Source of the DNA: Leifsonia sp. CL147
GTDB lineage: Bacteria > Actinomycetota > Actinomycetes > Actinomycetales > Microbacteriaceae
DNA: 64,000 nt
Assembly: GCF_900114565.1 (NCBI RefSeq)
Contig: NZ_FOTM01000001.1
Location: 372,678 to 436,677, forward strand
Direction of reading: 5' to 3'
Shown here: piece after piece, positions 39,197 to 47,931 of the stretch
How positions within the stretch are numbered: position 1 is the stretch's first letter
Layout: each line of letters starts with the position of its first letter
Notes under the pieces: generated by a model
What the model was told of the DNA's origin: nothing
The model's input: the letters and a program-made list of their open reading frames with translations, nothing else
Databases searched by the model: none
Translations under genes and position numbers: made by a program

Positions 39197-39497
39197 CGAC
39201 GCTTTGTGTTCGCGATCCCCCCTCTGCCCAGCGGAGGTAGTGGTGGATCTCGACCATTTCCAGGGCCGAGTCCATCGAGGGGGCCTCGATGATCGACATG
39301 CCGATCACGTCGGTGTCGCCCTGAGACATTCCTTCGGCTGTGACTTTCCGGGACTGCCCGGGAGGCTGCCCGGGGTCGACGAGCGCCGGCCCGAGTTCGG
39401 TGGCCCAGTCGATCCACGTTTGCAGCCCGAGCCGGGCTTCCTGGGGAGTGGCTTGAGCGAAGCGCTGCGCTACCGCGAGGGGAGCGTGGTAGAGCAC
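39180..39497 (-). pseudogene. Truncated YCII-related protein gene
   Basis: The frame gives VLYHAPLAVAQRFAQATP, LGPALVDPGQPPGQSRKV, DTDVIGMSIIEAPSMDSALEMV and HHYLRWAEGG, the usual text of actinobacterial YCII-like proteins. The normal N-terminus (a Met plus a short strand before VVLYHAP) and the end after RWAEG are missing. The tail runs into the GH43 fragment. Probably a decayed partner of the MarR remnant upstream. Confidence 0.6.
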
Positions 39498-39533
39498 GAC
39501 TGGGTCGAGGGGAGGTTCTCAAGCGCGCCTTCC

Positions 39534-39822
39534 GGCCACTGGGGCTCCCTTCCGAGATCTGCTCGAACAGGGCTCGGCCCCGAGCTGTCAGGTGCACCAC
39601 CTGTGTTCGCCGATCGGTGGGGTGCGGGCGATATTCTGCGAGTCAGTCCGCGACGATGGCATTCGCCACGCGTTGGGTGCTCTGCCGCGCATGGCCGATC
39701 TCTTTTGCCATCTCCGCCACGGTCATCCCGCCGAACGCTCGCCCCAGCACCTGCTAGCGCGCGCTTGATCCGCCGAGGGGGCCCACGATCCCTTCGCCGG
39801 CGAACTGCGCGGCGGGTTGCAA
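39534..39822 (-). pseudogene. MarR-family regulator gene with two nonsense codons
   Basis: A single minus-strand frame reads LQPAAQFAGEGIVGPLGGSSAR-stop-QVLGRAFGGMTVAEMAKEIG, then HARQSTQRVANAIVAD-stop-LAEYRPHPTDRRTQVVHLTARG, and RALFEQISEG. TAG at 39754-39756 stands where MarR proteins have Trp (ARWQVLG). TGA at 39643-39645 stands where Gly is expected (ADGL). Everything else, including the recognition helix and the wing (RPHPTDRR), is still in frame, so the decay looks recent. The normal C-terminal dimer helix is lost. Adjacent YCII-like sequence suggests an old MarR-YCII pair. Confidence 0.8.
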
Positions 39823-39836
39823 ATCCCGCGGCGGTG

Positions 39837-39872
39837 TGTAACGATACATTCCATCGATCATGTATCGATACA
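39837..39872. promoter_or_regulatory. Operator pair upstream of the GH43/ABC operon
   Basis: TGTAACGATACA (39837-39848) and the perfect palindrome TGTATCGATACA (39861-39872) are 12 bp apart, 45 bp before the GH43 start. The same 12-mer occurs twice upstream of the beta-helix gene (47844, 47890). The form fits a LacI-family site. Confidence 0.72.
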
Positions 39873-39916
39873 GATCAGCCTCCGCGAATACTGCGAAGAC
39901 GAATGGAGACAACGAC

Positions 39917-40813
39917 GTGAACCGCTCGACGCCACAGACGGGGCCCTTCTTCGCCGACCCCGCGCTGGTCGCCTTCGGAGACAGCTTCTACCTCTATCCG
40001 ACGACCGACGGCAACGAGAACTGGGACTCGGACAACTTCCGGGTCCTCGGATCGCGCGACCTGCGAGAGTGGACGGATCTGGGGGAGGTGCTCCGGCTCG
40101 GCCGCGATGTCCCCTGGGCCGACCGGAACGCCTGGGCGCCGGCCGCGGCATACCGCAACGGTCTCTACTACTTCTACTTCACCGCCGACGACAACATCGG
40201 CGTCGCCGTGGCGACGTCGCCGACCGGCCCGTTCATCGACTCGGGCGCGCCGATCGTCTCGCGCGGGCAGTTCGCCGGTCGTGCGATCGACCCGGCGGTG
40301 TTCGTCGATGACGACGGGACGTCGTACCTCATCTGGGGCAACACCGTCGCCCACATCGCCCGCCTCGGCGACGACATGGTGTCCATCGACCTGGATTCGG
40401 TGACGGCCTGGGAGCACCCCACGTTCCGGGAGGCCGCCCACATCCACCGCCGGGGCGACCTCTACTATCTGACCTGGTCCGAGAACGACACCCGCGACCC
40501 GGCATACCGCGTCCGCTGGGCGACGGGGGAGAGCCCCTTCGGTCCCTGGACCGAACGAGGCGTGCTGCTCGAGCAGTCGCCGGCCGACGGGATCTTCGCC
40601 ACCGGCCACCACTCCATCCTCCGTGTACCCGGCACGGACGAGTGGCTCATCGCCTACCACCGGTTCGCCGTCCCGGACGGGGACGGCTTCCATCGCGAGA
40701 TCGTCATCGACGAACTCACTCACTTGCCGTCCGGAGACCTGTCACCGGTACGAACAAGCGCTGACTCAATCCGATTGACACAGCCTGCATTACCCGAAAC
40801 CCTCGACACCTAA
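39917..40813 (+). CDS. Glycoside hydrolase family 43
   Basis: A 298-residue cytosolic five-bladed beta-propeller enzyme. FFADPALV carries the likely catalytic base D14. AIDPAVFVDDDG carries the pKa-modulating Asp, and FREAAHIHRRGDLYYLTWS the acid Glu. This set is typical of arabinofuranosidases and xylosidases of GH43. No signal peptide, so it acts on imported oligosaccharides. GTG 39917 has GGAG 8 nt upstream, a better choice than the ATG at 39860, which lies in the operator region. The ABC importer genes follow 16 bp downstream. Confidence 0.88.
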   Translation: MNRSTPQTGPFFADPALVAFGDSFYLYPTTDGNENWDSDNFRVLGSRDLREWTDLGEVLRLGRDVPWADRNAWAPAAAYRNGLYYFYFTADDNIGVAVATSPTGPFIDSGAPIVSRGQFAGRAIDPAVFVDDDGTSYLIWGNTVAHIARLGDDMVSIDLDSVTAWEHPTFREAAHIHRRGDLYYLTWSENDTRDPAYRVRWATGESPFGPWTERGVLLEQSPADGIFATGHHSILRVPGTDEWLIAYHRFAVPDGDGFHREIVIDELTHLPSGDLSPVRTSADSIRLTQPALPETLDT

Positions 40814-40829
40814 GAGAAAGCAGAAAGCA

Positions 40830-42101
40830 ATGTCGCTTCACCACAGTTCCTCGCCGCGCCGCCGCGGCAAGAAGGGGACGCTCCTCGCGGTCTCGGCGAT
40901 CGCCGCCGCGGCCCTCGCGCTGACCGGATGCTCCGCCGGCAGCGGCGCATCGGGAGGCTCCAAGACGGTCAGCTTCCTCTCCTGGGACAACGAGCAGACC
41001 ATGAAGCCCGTGTTCGCCGAGTTCGAGAAGGAGAACCCCGGCTACACCGTCAAGGCCTCCTACGCTCCGCCGGTCCCGCAGTACATCCAGAAGCTGCAGA
41101 CCTTGCTCGGCTCCGGCACCGCCCCCGACGTCTTCATCATCACCGCAGAGAACAAGGCGCAGATCATGAGCGGCGGATTCGCCAAGGACCTCAGCAGCGA
41201 GTCCTGGATCTCCAACATCTCCCCGGCCGCCAAGGCCACCTACACCCAGAACGGCAAGGTCTACGGAGCCGCGACGGCATCGTGGGGTGGCGGCATCCTG
41301 ATCAACAAGGATCTCCTCGCCAAGGTGGGCTACACGGATGCGCCCAAGACCTGGCAGGACTTCCTCGACCTCGGCAAGAAGCTCAAGGCCGCCGGGATCA
41401 CGCCGTTCTACGAGGGCGGCGACGGCATCCCCGTCAGCCTGGCCGCGCTCCTCGGTCTGAAGAACCAGAGCCTCGGCGGCACGATGGACCAGCAGATCTG
41501 GGCCGGCAAGACCTCGTTCCAGAAGACCTGGACCGACGCGCTCGACACCTGGAACCAGCTGTTCACGCAAGGCGTCGAGCCTCGTACGGTGTCCGGGCTC
41601 ACCGGCGACCAGGTGACGCAGCAGTTCGAGCAGGGCAAGGTCGCGATGATCGGGACCGGTTCCTGGGCTCTCGGCGGCATCCAGCAGGCGGCGCCCAGCC
41701 TGAAGCTGCAGTACCTCGCCGTGCCCAGCGCCGACGGCCAGAGCTACTGGTGCGGAGCGGTCTCCCCGGGCTACGCGATCAACGCGAAGGCCAAGGATCC
41801 GGAGGCCGCCGAGAAGTTCGTGCAGTTCCTGCAGAGCAAGAAGGGCGTCGAGGTCTACCAGAAGCAGACCCAGTCCATCACGACCACCAAGGACTTCACC
41901 CCGACGCTCGACCCGTCGCTCAGTGACATGACCGACGCTGTCCGCGCGGGCACGTTCTACCTTCCCCAGGTGAACTGGCCGACCCACAGCGACCAGATGG
42001 GAACCGAGGCCACCGCTCTCCTGCAGCAGCTGATCGGCGGCAGCATCACTCCGGATCAGGTCGCCAAGGGACTCGACGCGAAGCTCGACGCGATCAAGTA
42101 G
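40830..42101 (+). CDS. Sugar ABC transporter substrate-binding lipoprotein
   Basis: A 423-residue family 1 solute-binding lipoprotein. The lipobox is LTGC with lipidated C34. FLSWDNEQTMKPVFAEFEKENPGYTV, GSGTAPDVFII, WGGGILINKDLL and QFEQGKVAMIGTGSW are typical. It binds an oligosaccharide outside the cell and passes it to the two permeases downstream. No ATPase gene is present, so a shared MsiK-type ATPase encoded elsewhere probably powers it. A strong hairpin follows the stop codon. Confidence 0.94.
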   Translation: MSLHHSSSPRRRGKKGTLLAVSAIAAAALALTGCSAGSGASGGSKTVSFLSWDNEQTMKPVFAEFEKENPGYTVKASYAPPVPQYIQKLQTLLGSGTAPDVFIITAENKAQIMSGGFAKDLSSESWISNISPAAKATYTQNGKVYGAATASWGGGILINKDLLAKVGYTDAPKTWQDFLDLGKKLKAAGITPFYEGGDGIPVSLAALLGLKNQSLGGTMDQQIWAGKTSFQKTWTDALDTWNQLFTQGVEPRTVSGLTGDQVTQQFEQGKVAMIGTGSWALGGIQQAAPSLKLQYLAVPSADGQSYWCGAVSPGYAINAKAKDPEAAEKFVQFLQSKKGVEVYQKQTQSITTTKDFTPTLDPSLSDMTDAVRAGTFYLPQVNWPTHSDQMGTEATALLQQLIGGSITPDQVAKGLDAKLDAIK

Positions 42102-42109
42102 CAGACTCT

Positions 42110-42144
42110 CGAGAGGTGGCGCCGCCCCCGGGCGCCACCTCTCG
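42110..42144 (+). terminator. GC hairpin after the sugar-binding protein gene
   Basis: A perfect 14-bp stem (42110-42123 with 42131-42144) with a 7-nt loop lies between the binding-protein gene and the permease genes. No U-tract. It likely lowers read-through or protects the upstream part of the mRNA. Confidence 0.7.
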
Positions 42145-42168
42145 GGACATCCCAGAAAGCACGAGGAC

Positions 42169-43125
42169 ATGGCCAACGCAACAACGGTAGAACGCCCGGC
42201 GATCGCCCGAGACGTGCGGGCCGCGGTCCGCACGCGGTCGCGCTTCCGACGGGCCCGGGAGGGATTCGCCGCCTACTGGTTCGTCGTCCCCATCCTCATC
42301 GTCTTCGTTGTGCTGTACCTGATCCCGATGGCCCAGTCCATCTACTACAGCTTCACCGACTACAACGGGTACGTCAGCACCCCCGCTTTCGTCGGCTTCA
42401 AGAACTACGTCACCATCTGGAAAGACTCCTCGATGGTCTCCGCGTTCGGCTTCACGCTCTTCTACGCGGTCGCGACCACCCTCATCGTGACCGCCCTCGC
42501 GATCCCGCTGGCATTGGTGCTCAACCGTCGATTCGTGGGTCGTGGCTTCGTCCGCTCCGTGTTCTTCTTCCCCGCGGTGCCCAGCGTCGCGATCCTCGGG
42601 CTGGTGTGGGCCTTCATCCTCAGCCCCCTCGGCTCCGGGGTGATCAACTCGGTCATCGGCCGGCTGGGAGTGGCGCCGATCCCGTGGCTCTCGAACGAGA
42701 CGCTCGCCCAGGTGAGCGTCATCATCGTCGCTGTCTGGTCTCAGACCGGGTGGCACGCGATGCTCTACCTGGCCTACCTCCAGGCGTTGCCCTCCGACAT
42801 CTTCGAGGCAGCCAAGATCGACGGGGCCAATCGCCGGCAGGAGTTCACGAACCTGACGCTGCCGCTGCTCGTTCCGGCCGTCACCGTCAGCCAGCTCCTC
42901 CTGCTCACGAACGGGCTCAAGGTCTACGACCTGCCGTTCACGCTCACGCACGGCGGTCCGGGGTTCGCCACCCGGACGCTCACCCAGTCGATCATCGAGA
43001 ACGGCATCGCCCAGTCCGACGTCGGCAAGGCGTCCGCTCTCAGCGTGCTCTTCCTCCTCGTCGTCGGGCTGATCATCCTCGGCCAGCTCGCCCTCTCCCG
43101 TCGCCTCGAGGAGCGCTACTCATGA
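42169..43125 (+). CDS. Sugar ABC transporter permease (first subunit)
   Basis: A 318-residue MalF-type protein with six membrane helices. The N-terminal tail is basic. YYSFTDYNGY is in the first outside loop. The EAA loop is IFEAAKIDGANRRQEFTNLTLP (about 205-226), where it contacts the ATPase. The end overlaps the next permease by ATGA. It forms the channel with that gene and takes sugar from the lipoprotein upstream. Confidence 0.95.
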   Translation: MANATTVERPAIARDVRAAVRTRSRFRRAREGFAAYWFVVPILIVFVVLYLIPMAQSIYYSFTDYNGYVSTPAFVGFKNYVTIWKDSSMVSAFGFTLFYAVATTLIVTALAIPLALVLNRRFVGRGFVRSVFFFPAVPSVAILGLVWAFILSPLGSGVINSVIGRLGVAPIPWLSNETLAQVSVIIVAVWSQTGWHAMLYLAYLQALPSDIFEAAKIDGANRRQEFTNLTLPLLVPAVTVSQLLLLTNGLKVYDLPFTLTHGGPGFATRTLTQSIIENGIAQSDVGKASALSVLFLLVVGLIILGQLALSRRLEERYS

Positions 43126-43940
43126 AACAGACCCGCGGCATCGTGCTCAGCATCGTGATGATCCCCATCGCGTGCGTCGTCGCCCTCCCTTTCTATTACA
43201 TCCTCGTCAACACGCTGAAGACGCAGCCCGAGACGGCGGCCAACCCGCTCGCCCTGCCGACGCACCTCTTCCTGGGCAACTACATCCAGGTCTTCCAGAC
43301 GACGCCGGTGGTGCAGGCGTTCCTGAACACGCTGTACGTGACCGTGATCTCGATCGTGCTCATGCTGCTGATCGGGTCGATGGCGGCGTTCGGCGTGCTG
43401 ATCGGCAAGGGCCGGTTCGCGACCATCGTCGGCGTCATCCTCGTGGTCGCGTTCCTCGTGCCCGGCCAGGCGACGCTCATCCCGCTGTACCGGATGCTCG
43501 CCGGCGTCGGGCTCGTCGACTCCCTCAACGGGCTCATCGTCATGTACAGCTGCGGTTCGATCTTCTGCTACTTCCTCATCGTCGGATACATGCGCACCTT
43601 GCCGACGGAACTGTTCGAGGCGGCGAAGATCGACGGCGCCGGAGCCTTCCGGGTCTACTGGTCGGTCGCGCTGCCGCTGATCCGTCCCATCCTCGTGACC
43701 GTCGGCGTCTTCCAGACGATGTGGGTGTGGAACGACTTCATCACCCCCAACGTGTTCATCAACTCGCCGGAGAAGCAGACCCTGGTGCTGCAGGTCTACA
43801 CCGCGGTCGGGCAGTTCACGACGGACTGGCCGGCATTCATGACCTTGAGCGTCATCGTCATCATCCCGATGGTGATCTTCTTCATCGTGGCGCAGCGGCA
43901 GATCGTGAGCGGGCTGGTCAGCGGCAGCGTCAAGGGATGA
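43122..43940 (+). CDS. Sugar ABC transporter permease (second subunit)
   Basis: A 272-residue MalG-type protein with six membrane helices. YYILVNTLKTQPE follows helix 1. The EAA loop is LFEAAKIDGAGAFRVYWSVALP (about 164-185). It is translationally coupled to the first permease. A convergent LacI gene and a hairpin end the transcription unit. Confidence 0.95.
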   Translation: MKQTRGIVLSIVMIPIACVVALPFYYILVNTLKTQPETAANPLALPTHLFLGNYIQVFQTTPVVQAFLNTLYVTVISIVLMLLIGSMAAFGVLIGKGRFATIVGVILVVAFLVPGQATLIPLYRMLAGVGLVDSLNGLIVMYSCGSIFCYFLIVGYMRTLPTELFEAAKIDGAGAFRVYWSVALPLIRPILVTVGVFQTMWVWNDFITPNVFINSPEKQTLVLQVYTAVGQFTTDWPAFMTLSVIVIIPMVIFFIVAQRQIVSGLVSGSVKG

Positions 43941-43941
43941 G

Positions 43942-43961
43942 CCGAGGCGGACGAGCCTCGG
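43942..43961. terminator. Hairpin between convergent permease and LacI genes
   Basis: CCGAGGC (43942-43948) pairs with GCCTCGG (43955-43961) over a 6-nt loop. It lies 2 nt after one stop codon and 8 nt from the other, so it may serve both directions. Confidence 0.55.
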
Positions 43962-43969
43962 AGGCGGTC

Positions 43970-44974
43970 TCAGCTGACCGCCGTCGACTCCCGCGCCACG
44001 AGCGTGAACGGGCTCACGAACTCGACGGCCTCACCGCTCCCGCCGTTGATGCGGTCCACCAGGAGGTCGACGGCTTTCGCGGCGATGAGATCCTTCGACG
44101 GATTCACACTCGACAGCGACGGGGTGAGGAACCGGCTGCTCTCGACATCGTCGAAGCCGATGACCTTCACATCGCCGGGGATCGCGATGCCCCGATCGGC
44201 GAGCGCGCGCATGACTCCGAGGGCGACGTAGTCGGTCACGCAGAAGACCCCGTCGAAGCTCAGACCGGCGTCGACGGCCTGATGAATGGCCGCGGAGGCC
44301 GCTTCCGGCGAGAACACGTCCAGGGTCAGCGTCAGCCGAGGGTCTTCCTCGATCCCGGCCTCGGCGAGCGCCCGGCGATATCCCGCGTGGCGCAGGGTCG
44401 ATACGTCCGTGTCGTGGCTCAGCGAGCCGTGGATGGCGACGATCCGGGTGCACCCGCGCTCGATCAGGTGCTGGACTGCGGCGTAGGCGCCGTCGTCGTT
44501 CGGCATCGCGACGTGATCGAGGGGACCGCTGAAGATGCGCTCACCCAGGATCACGACGGGGAAGTCCACGCGGAGCAACTCGACGTCGGACTCGCCGAGC
44601 CCGACGGCGCCGAGGATGAGGCCGTCGTACATCCGAAGCCGGGAGAGGGCCAGCGCCGTCAGCTCGTTCTCACGCGACCGCTCAGTCTGTTCGATCACCA
44701 CGTTGAGGTCGTGACGCCGGCCGTTCTCGATGATCGCGGCACCCAGCTCGCCGAAATACGGACGATCGACTTCGGGTACGGCGAGACCGATGGTGTGCGT
44801 CTTCCCGCGGCGCAGGTTGCGTGCGGCGATGTTCACCCGGTAGTCCAGGTCGTCGATCGTCTGCAGGACGCGCGCCCGCGTCGAATCCTTGACGTGCGGC
44901 CTGCTGTTGAGGACGTTCGAGACCGTCATCGGCGAGACTCCCGCGGCCTTCGCGATATCGCGGATCGTCACCAT
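43970..44974 (-). CDS. LacI-family transcriptional regulator
   Basis: A 334-residue repressor. The N-terminal helix-turn-helix is TIRDIAKAAGVSPMTVSNVL (residues 3-22), followed by a hinge and a periplasmic-binding-like sensor domain (about 60-334). VIGFDDVESSRFLTPSLSSV is the usual late motif. It sits between the importer and the divergent GH43-like pair, so it most likely controls both, with a sugar as inducer. Candidate sites are 45018-45035 in its own promoter region and the TGTATCGATACA sites, which share the TGTA-N-CG-TACA form. Confidence 0.94.
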   Translation of the reverse strand: MVTIRDIAKAAGVSPMTVSNVLNSRPHVKDSTRARVLQTIDDLDYRVNIAARNLRRGKTHTIGLAVPEVDRPYFGELGAAIIENGRRHDLNVVIEQTERSRENELTALALSRLRMYDGLILGAVGLGESDVELLRVDFPVVILGERIFSGPLDHVAMPNDDGAYAAVQHLIERGCTRIVAIHGSLSHDTDVSTLRHAGYRRALAEAGIEEDPRLTLTLDVFSPEAASAAIHQAVDAGLSFDGVFCVTDYVALGVMRALADRGIAIPGDVKVIGFDDVESSRFLTPSLSSVNPSKDLIAAKAVDLLVDRINGGSGEAVEFVSPFTLVARESTAVS

Positions 44975-45017
44975 GACGTCTCTCCCTTCCGCCCCCTGCC
45001 GGGCGATGTCACTCTGC

Positions 45018-45035
45018 GTTGTATAACGTTACAAC
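45018..45035. promoter_or_regulatory. Operator-like palindrome between LacI and GH43-like genes
   Basis: GTTGTATAACGTTACAAC, an imperfect palindrome with outer arms GTTGTA/TACAAC. It lies 44 bp before the LacI ATG and 50 bp before the divergent gene, so one bound dimer could control both. Confidence 0.6.
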
Positions 45036-45084
45036 CTATGCGAGGTCCACGTTCGGACATCGGAATGAATGTGCGGAGTATGCG

Positions 45085-46059
45085 ATGAGTGCGCCGATCT
45101 TCCGGGACCCCGTCTACGACGGCGCGACCGACCCGACGGTCATCAGGAACAGCCGGACGGGCGACTGGTGGATGTTCTACACCCAGCGGCGGACCACCGA
45201 ACCGGGCGAGGGCGTGCGCTGGATCCACGGCACGTCGATCGGAATCGCGATCTCGTCGGACGACGGAGCCACATGGCACTACAGCGGAACGGCGAATGGG
45301 CTCGGCCGTGACGACACGCTCTGGGCTCCCGAGGTCATCGCCGCCGGAGACCGCTACCGGATGTATCTGACGGTGGTCGACGGTGTCCCGGACTCGTGGA
45401 CGGCCGCCGATGCCCACATCGTCGAGTTCGTCAGCGACGACCTCCTGAACTGGGACCGCGTCGGCGAGCTCGACCTCGGCTCCGACCGGGTGATCGACGC
45501 GGCGGTCGCGCTGTGCGGAGACGGGAACTGGCGCCTCTGGTACAAGAACGAGCGCGACGGCTCCTCGACCTGGTCCGCCGTCAGCCCGGACCTGAACGGC
45601 TGGCGCGTCGAAGGGCGGGCCGTGCCGGCGACCCCGCCGCATGAGGGCCCGAACGTCTTTCCGCTGGGCGGCTGGTATTGGATGATCACCGACGAGTGGC
45701 GCGGGCTCGGCGTTCACCGCTCCCGTGACGCCCGGACCTGGCAGCGTCAGGGATCGAACGGGGGACTCATCCTCGACACCCCGGGCAGCCACCCCGACGA
45801 TCGCGGAATCGGCCATCATGCGGACGCGGTGGTCCTCCCGGCGACAGCCGGACGGGCGGAGTCGGCGATCCTCTTCTACTTCACGCATCCGCGGCGCGAC
45901 GACCCCAGCCGGACGGTCGCGCGGAGCAGCCCCATCCACGCCGCGCGTCTCACCGTGAGCGACGGACAGCTGATCGCCGATCGCGACATCGCCGTGCCGC
46001 AGCGCCTCCTCGGTGACACCGCAGCAGAGGCCACGGCCTCGGCAGAAAGGACGACATGA
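45085..46059 (+). CDS. GH43-like beta-propeller glycosidase (first of a pair)
   Basis: A 324-residue cytosolic protein with the five-bladed fold of GH43/GH32/GH68. YDGATDPTVIRNSRTGDWWMFYTQRR holds the first Asp, DDTLWAPEVIAAGDRYRMYLTV the conserved APE segment, and VIDAAVALCGDGNWRLWYKN the second Asp. The match to standard GH43 subfamilies is loose, so the substrate is open. The ATG at 45085 has GGAG 6 nt upstream. It is divergent from the LacI gene. The end overlaps the next gene by ATGA. Confidence 0.78.
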   Translation: MSAPIFRDPVYDGATDPTVIRNSRTGDWWMFYTQRRTTEPGEGVRWIHGTSIGIAISSDDGATWHYSGTANGLGRDDTLWAPEVIAAGDRYRMYLTVVDGVPDSWTAADAHIVEFVSDDLLNWDRVGELDLGSDRVIDAAVALCGDGNWRLWYKNERDGSSTWSAVSPDLNGWRVEGRAVPATPPHEGPNVFPLGGWYWMITDEWRGLGVHRSRDARTWQRQGSNGGLILDTPGSHPDDRGIGHHADAVVLPATAGRAESAILFYFTHPRRDDPSRTVARSSPIHAARLTVSDGQLIADRDIAVPQRLLGDTAAEATASAERTT

Positions 46060-46997
46060 GCCCGAGCTACGACGGATTCCTCCTGGCCTACTTCCAGAAC
46101 GGGAACGGCCCGGATCGCGAGCAGATCCGATTCGCGGTGACCCCCGGCCGCGAACCGGACGAGTGGATGCCCGTCGCCGGCGGTCGCCCCGTCCTCCGCT
46201 CCGATGTCGGAGAGCGCGGGGTGCGGGACCCGTTCCTCGCGCGCGACCCGAGGACGGGCTCGTTCGTCCTCATCGCAACGGATCTGCGAACCTTTCCCGA
46301 TCAGGACTGGGAGCGCGCGGTCCGGCACGGGAGCCGGTCCATCGTGATCTGGCAGAGTGACGATCTCCTCACCTGGACGCCGCCCCGCCTCGCCGGGATC
46401 GCTCCGGAGCAAGCCGGCAACGCCTGGGCGCCGAAGGCGTTCTGGTCCGCCGCCGACAATGCGTGGCTGGTCTTCTTCGCCGCTGCCCTGTACGAGCCGG
46501 GATCGGATCGCGCCCGGCAGGAGCACCAGCGGATCCTCGTGACCGAGACGCAGGACTTCCAGCACTTCAGTCCTGCCCGCAGCTACCTCGATCCGGGCCA
46601 CGACATCATCGATGCGACCTTCCTCGAATGGCAGGGAGAACTCGCCCGGTTCACCGCGGACTCGCTCACAGACGATCCAGAGACCCGTTCTCGGTTCGTC
46701 TCGCAGGAACGAGGGGGAACGCACCTGTCCCCGGACTTCCGCCTGGTCGCGCGCGAGCTGGGATCGGCAACCCAGGCCCGTGCGGAAGGGCCGGCCGCCT
46801 TCGCGGGAATCGACGAGAAGGCGGCGTATCTGCTTCTGGACGAGTTCGAGCTCCGCGGCTACCAGCTCTACCGCAGTGCCGACCCGCTCGCCGGCCTCTG
46901 GGAGCATCGGGCCGCCGCGCGTCTTCCGGAGGGGGCCCGCCACGGCTCGGTGATTCCGATCACCTCGGCGGAGCGCGAGCGACTGATCGGCAGCTGA
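46056..46997 (+). CDS. GH43-like beta-propeller glycosidase (second of a pair)
   Basis: A 313-residue cytosolic protein of the arabinosidase-like GH43 group. YDGFLLAYFQNGNGPDREQIRFAV is the usual N-terminus, GVRDPFLARDPRTGSFVLIATDLR holds a conserved Asp, NAWAPKAFWSAADNAWLVFF the AP segment, and HDIIDATFLEWQGELARF a further Asp. The ATG overlaps the preceding stop, so the two enzymes are made together and probably act on one oligosaccharide. Confidence 0.82.
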   Translation: MSPSYDGFLLAYFQNGNGPDREQIRFAVTPGREPDEWMPVAGGRPVLRSDVGERGVRDPFLARDPRTGSFVLIATDLRTFPDQDWERAVRHGSRSIVIWQSDDLLTWTPPRLAGIAPEQAGNAWAPKAFWSAADNAWLVFFAAALYEPGSDRARQEHQRILVTETQDFQHFSPARSYLDPGHDIIDATFLEWQGELARFTADSLTDDPETRSRFVSQERGGTHLSPDFRLVARELGSATQARAEGPAAFAGIDEKAAYLLLDEFELRGYQLYRSADPLAGLWEHRAAARLPEGARHGSVIPITSAERERLIGS

Positions 46998-47054
46998 ATC
47001 CGTCGTGAATCCGCCCACGAATCGGGCGCAGACTGGATGAGGAAAGAGGACACA

Positions 47055-47807
47055 GTGTCAACCATTCGGACCACAGCGCGTCGCCGGAGGATCGCGGTGA
47101 GCGCGGGCTTCATCGTGGTGGCTCTCCTCGCGGCCCTGGCGGTCGGCCTCTTCGCGTTCCTGCACTCGCATCCCTCGCCCGCCGCGAACGCCGCTCCGGC
47201 AGCCCCGTCGGCCGTTCCCCGGCTGGGGGCGGATGAGCAGGTCGCCACCGTGAACGGGATCCCCATCCCGATGCGCGAGTTCCAGATCTTCCTGGACAAG
47301 GAGCGTGCCGTCACCCTGGCGCGGTACCCGTCAGGCTCGTCGGCGGGCGACGGCGAATCCTACTGGAACCGACCTGTCGACGGCGTCACTCCCGCCGGCT
47401 ACCTCACCCGGACGGCACTCGCCGACGTCGCTGCGACGACCGTCGAGCTCCAGCTCGCGGCCACGTACAAGCTCATCCCGGACCCGAGCTACCACTCGTT
47501 TCTGGCCGCCTTCCAGGAGGAGAACGAGCGCCGCGCCAGAGCCATCGCGCAGCGCCAGGTCGTATATGGGCCCATGAAGTACGCGGAAGCGAACTATCTG
47601 GACTACGTGACCGGTGAGTACGCCTACGAACTCGAGTCCCGACTCCAAGAGGACGGCACCCTGCCTGCGACGGGCGATGCTCAGGACGCCGCCTCCGCGT
47701 ATCGCCGGCTGATCGACGGCCTCGCGTCGCACGCGCAGATCGTCACTCAACGCATCGACATCATCGCGACCGGCGGCTGCCTGGTGACCGGCCAGTGCAC
47801 CCGCTGA
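47055..47807 (+). CDS. Membrane-anchored SurA/PpiC-like protein
   Basis: 250 residues. A basic N-terminus and one membrane helix (about 14-40) are followed by an outside part. VATVNGIPIPMREFQIFLDKERA matches the N-terminal SurA-type chaperone segment. There is no parvulin catalytic domain, so it is probably a foldase-like chaperone rather than an isomerase. Two Cys near the C-terminus (GGCLVTGQC) may pair. GTG 47055 follows GAGGA at 4 nt. The ATG at 47037 has no ribosome site. It may help fold secreted proteins of this locus such as the beta-helix protein next door. Confidence 0.7.
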   Translation: MSTIRTTARRRRIAVSAGFIVVALLAALAVGLFAFLHSHPSPAANAAPAAPSAVPRLGADEQVATVNGIPIPMREFQIFLDKERAVTLARYPSGSSAGDGESYWNRPVDGVTPAGYLTRTALADVAATTVELQLAATYKLIPDPSYHSFLAAFQEENERRARAIAQRQVVYGPMKYAEANYLDYVTGEYAYELESRLQEDGTLPATGDAQDAASAYRRLIDGLASHAQIVTQRIDIIATGGCLVTGQCTR

Positions 47808-47843
47808 TCGCTTGACAGCGGGACCCGCATAGTAAATCATTCG

Positions 47844-47901
47844 TGTATCGATACAAACACAATCCCTCGGCAGGGTCCGCCCGTCGAGCTGTATCGATAC
47901 A
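47844..47901. promoter_or_regulatory. Two TGTATCGATACA operators before the beta-helix gene
   Basis: Perfect palindromes at 47844-47855 and 47890-47901, centre to centre 46 bp, 31 bp before the start codon. They are identical to the operator at 39861-39872, so both genes probably answer to one repressor. Confidence 0.78.
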
Positions 47902-47931
47902 CATCACGTCAAGGTCGACGAAAGGATCAGG

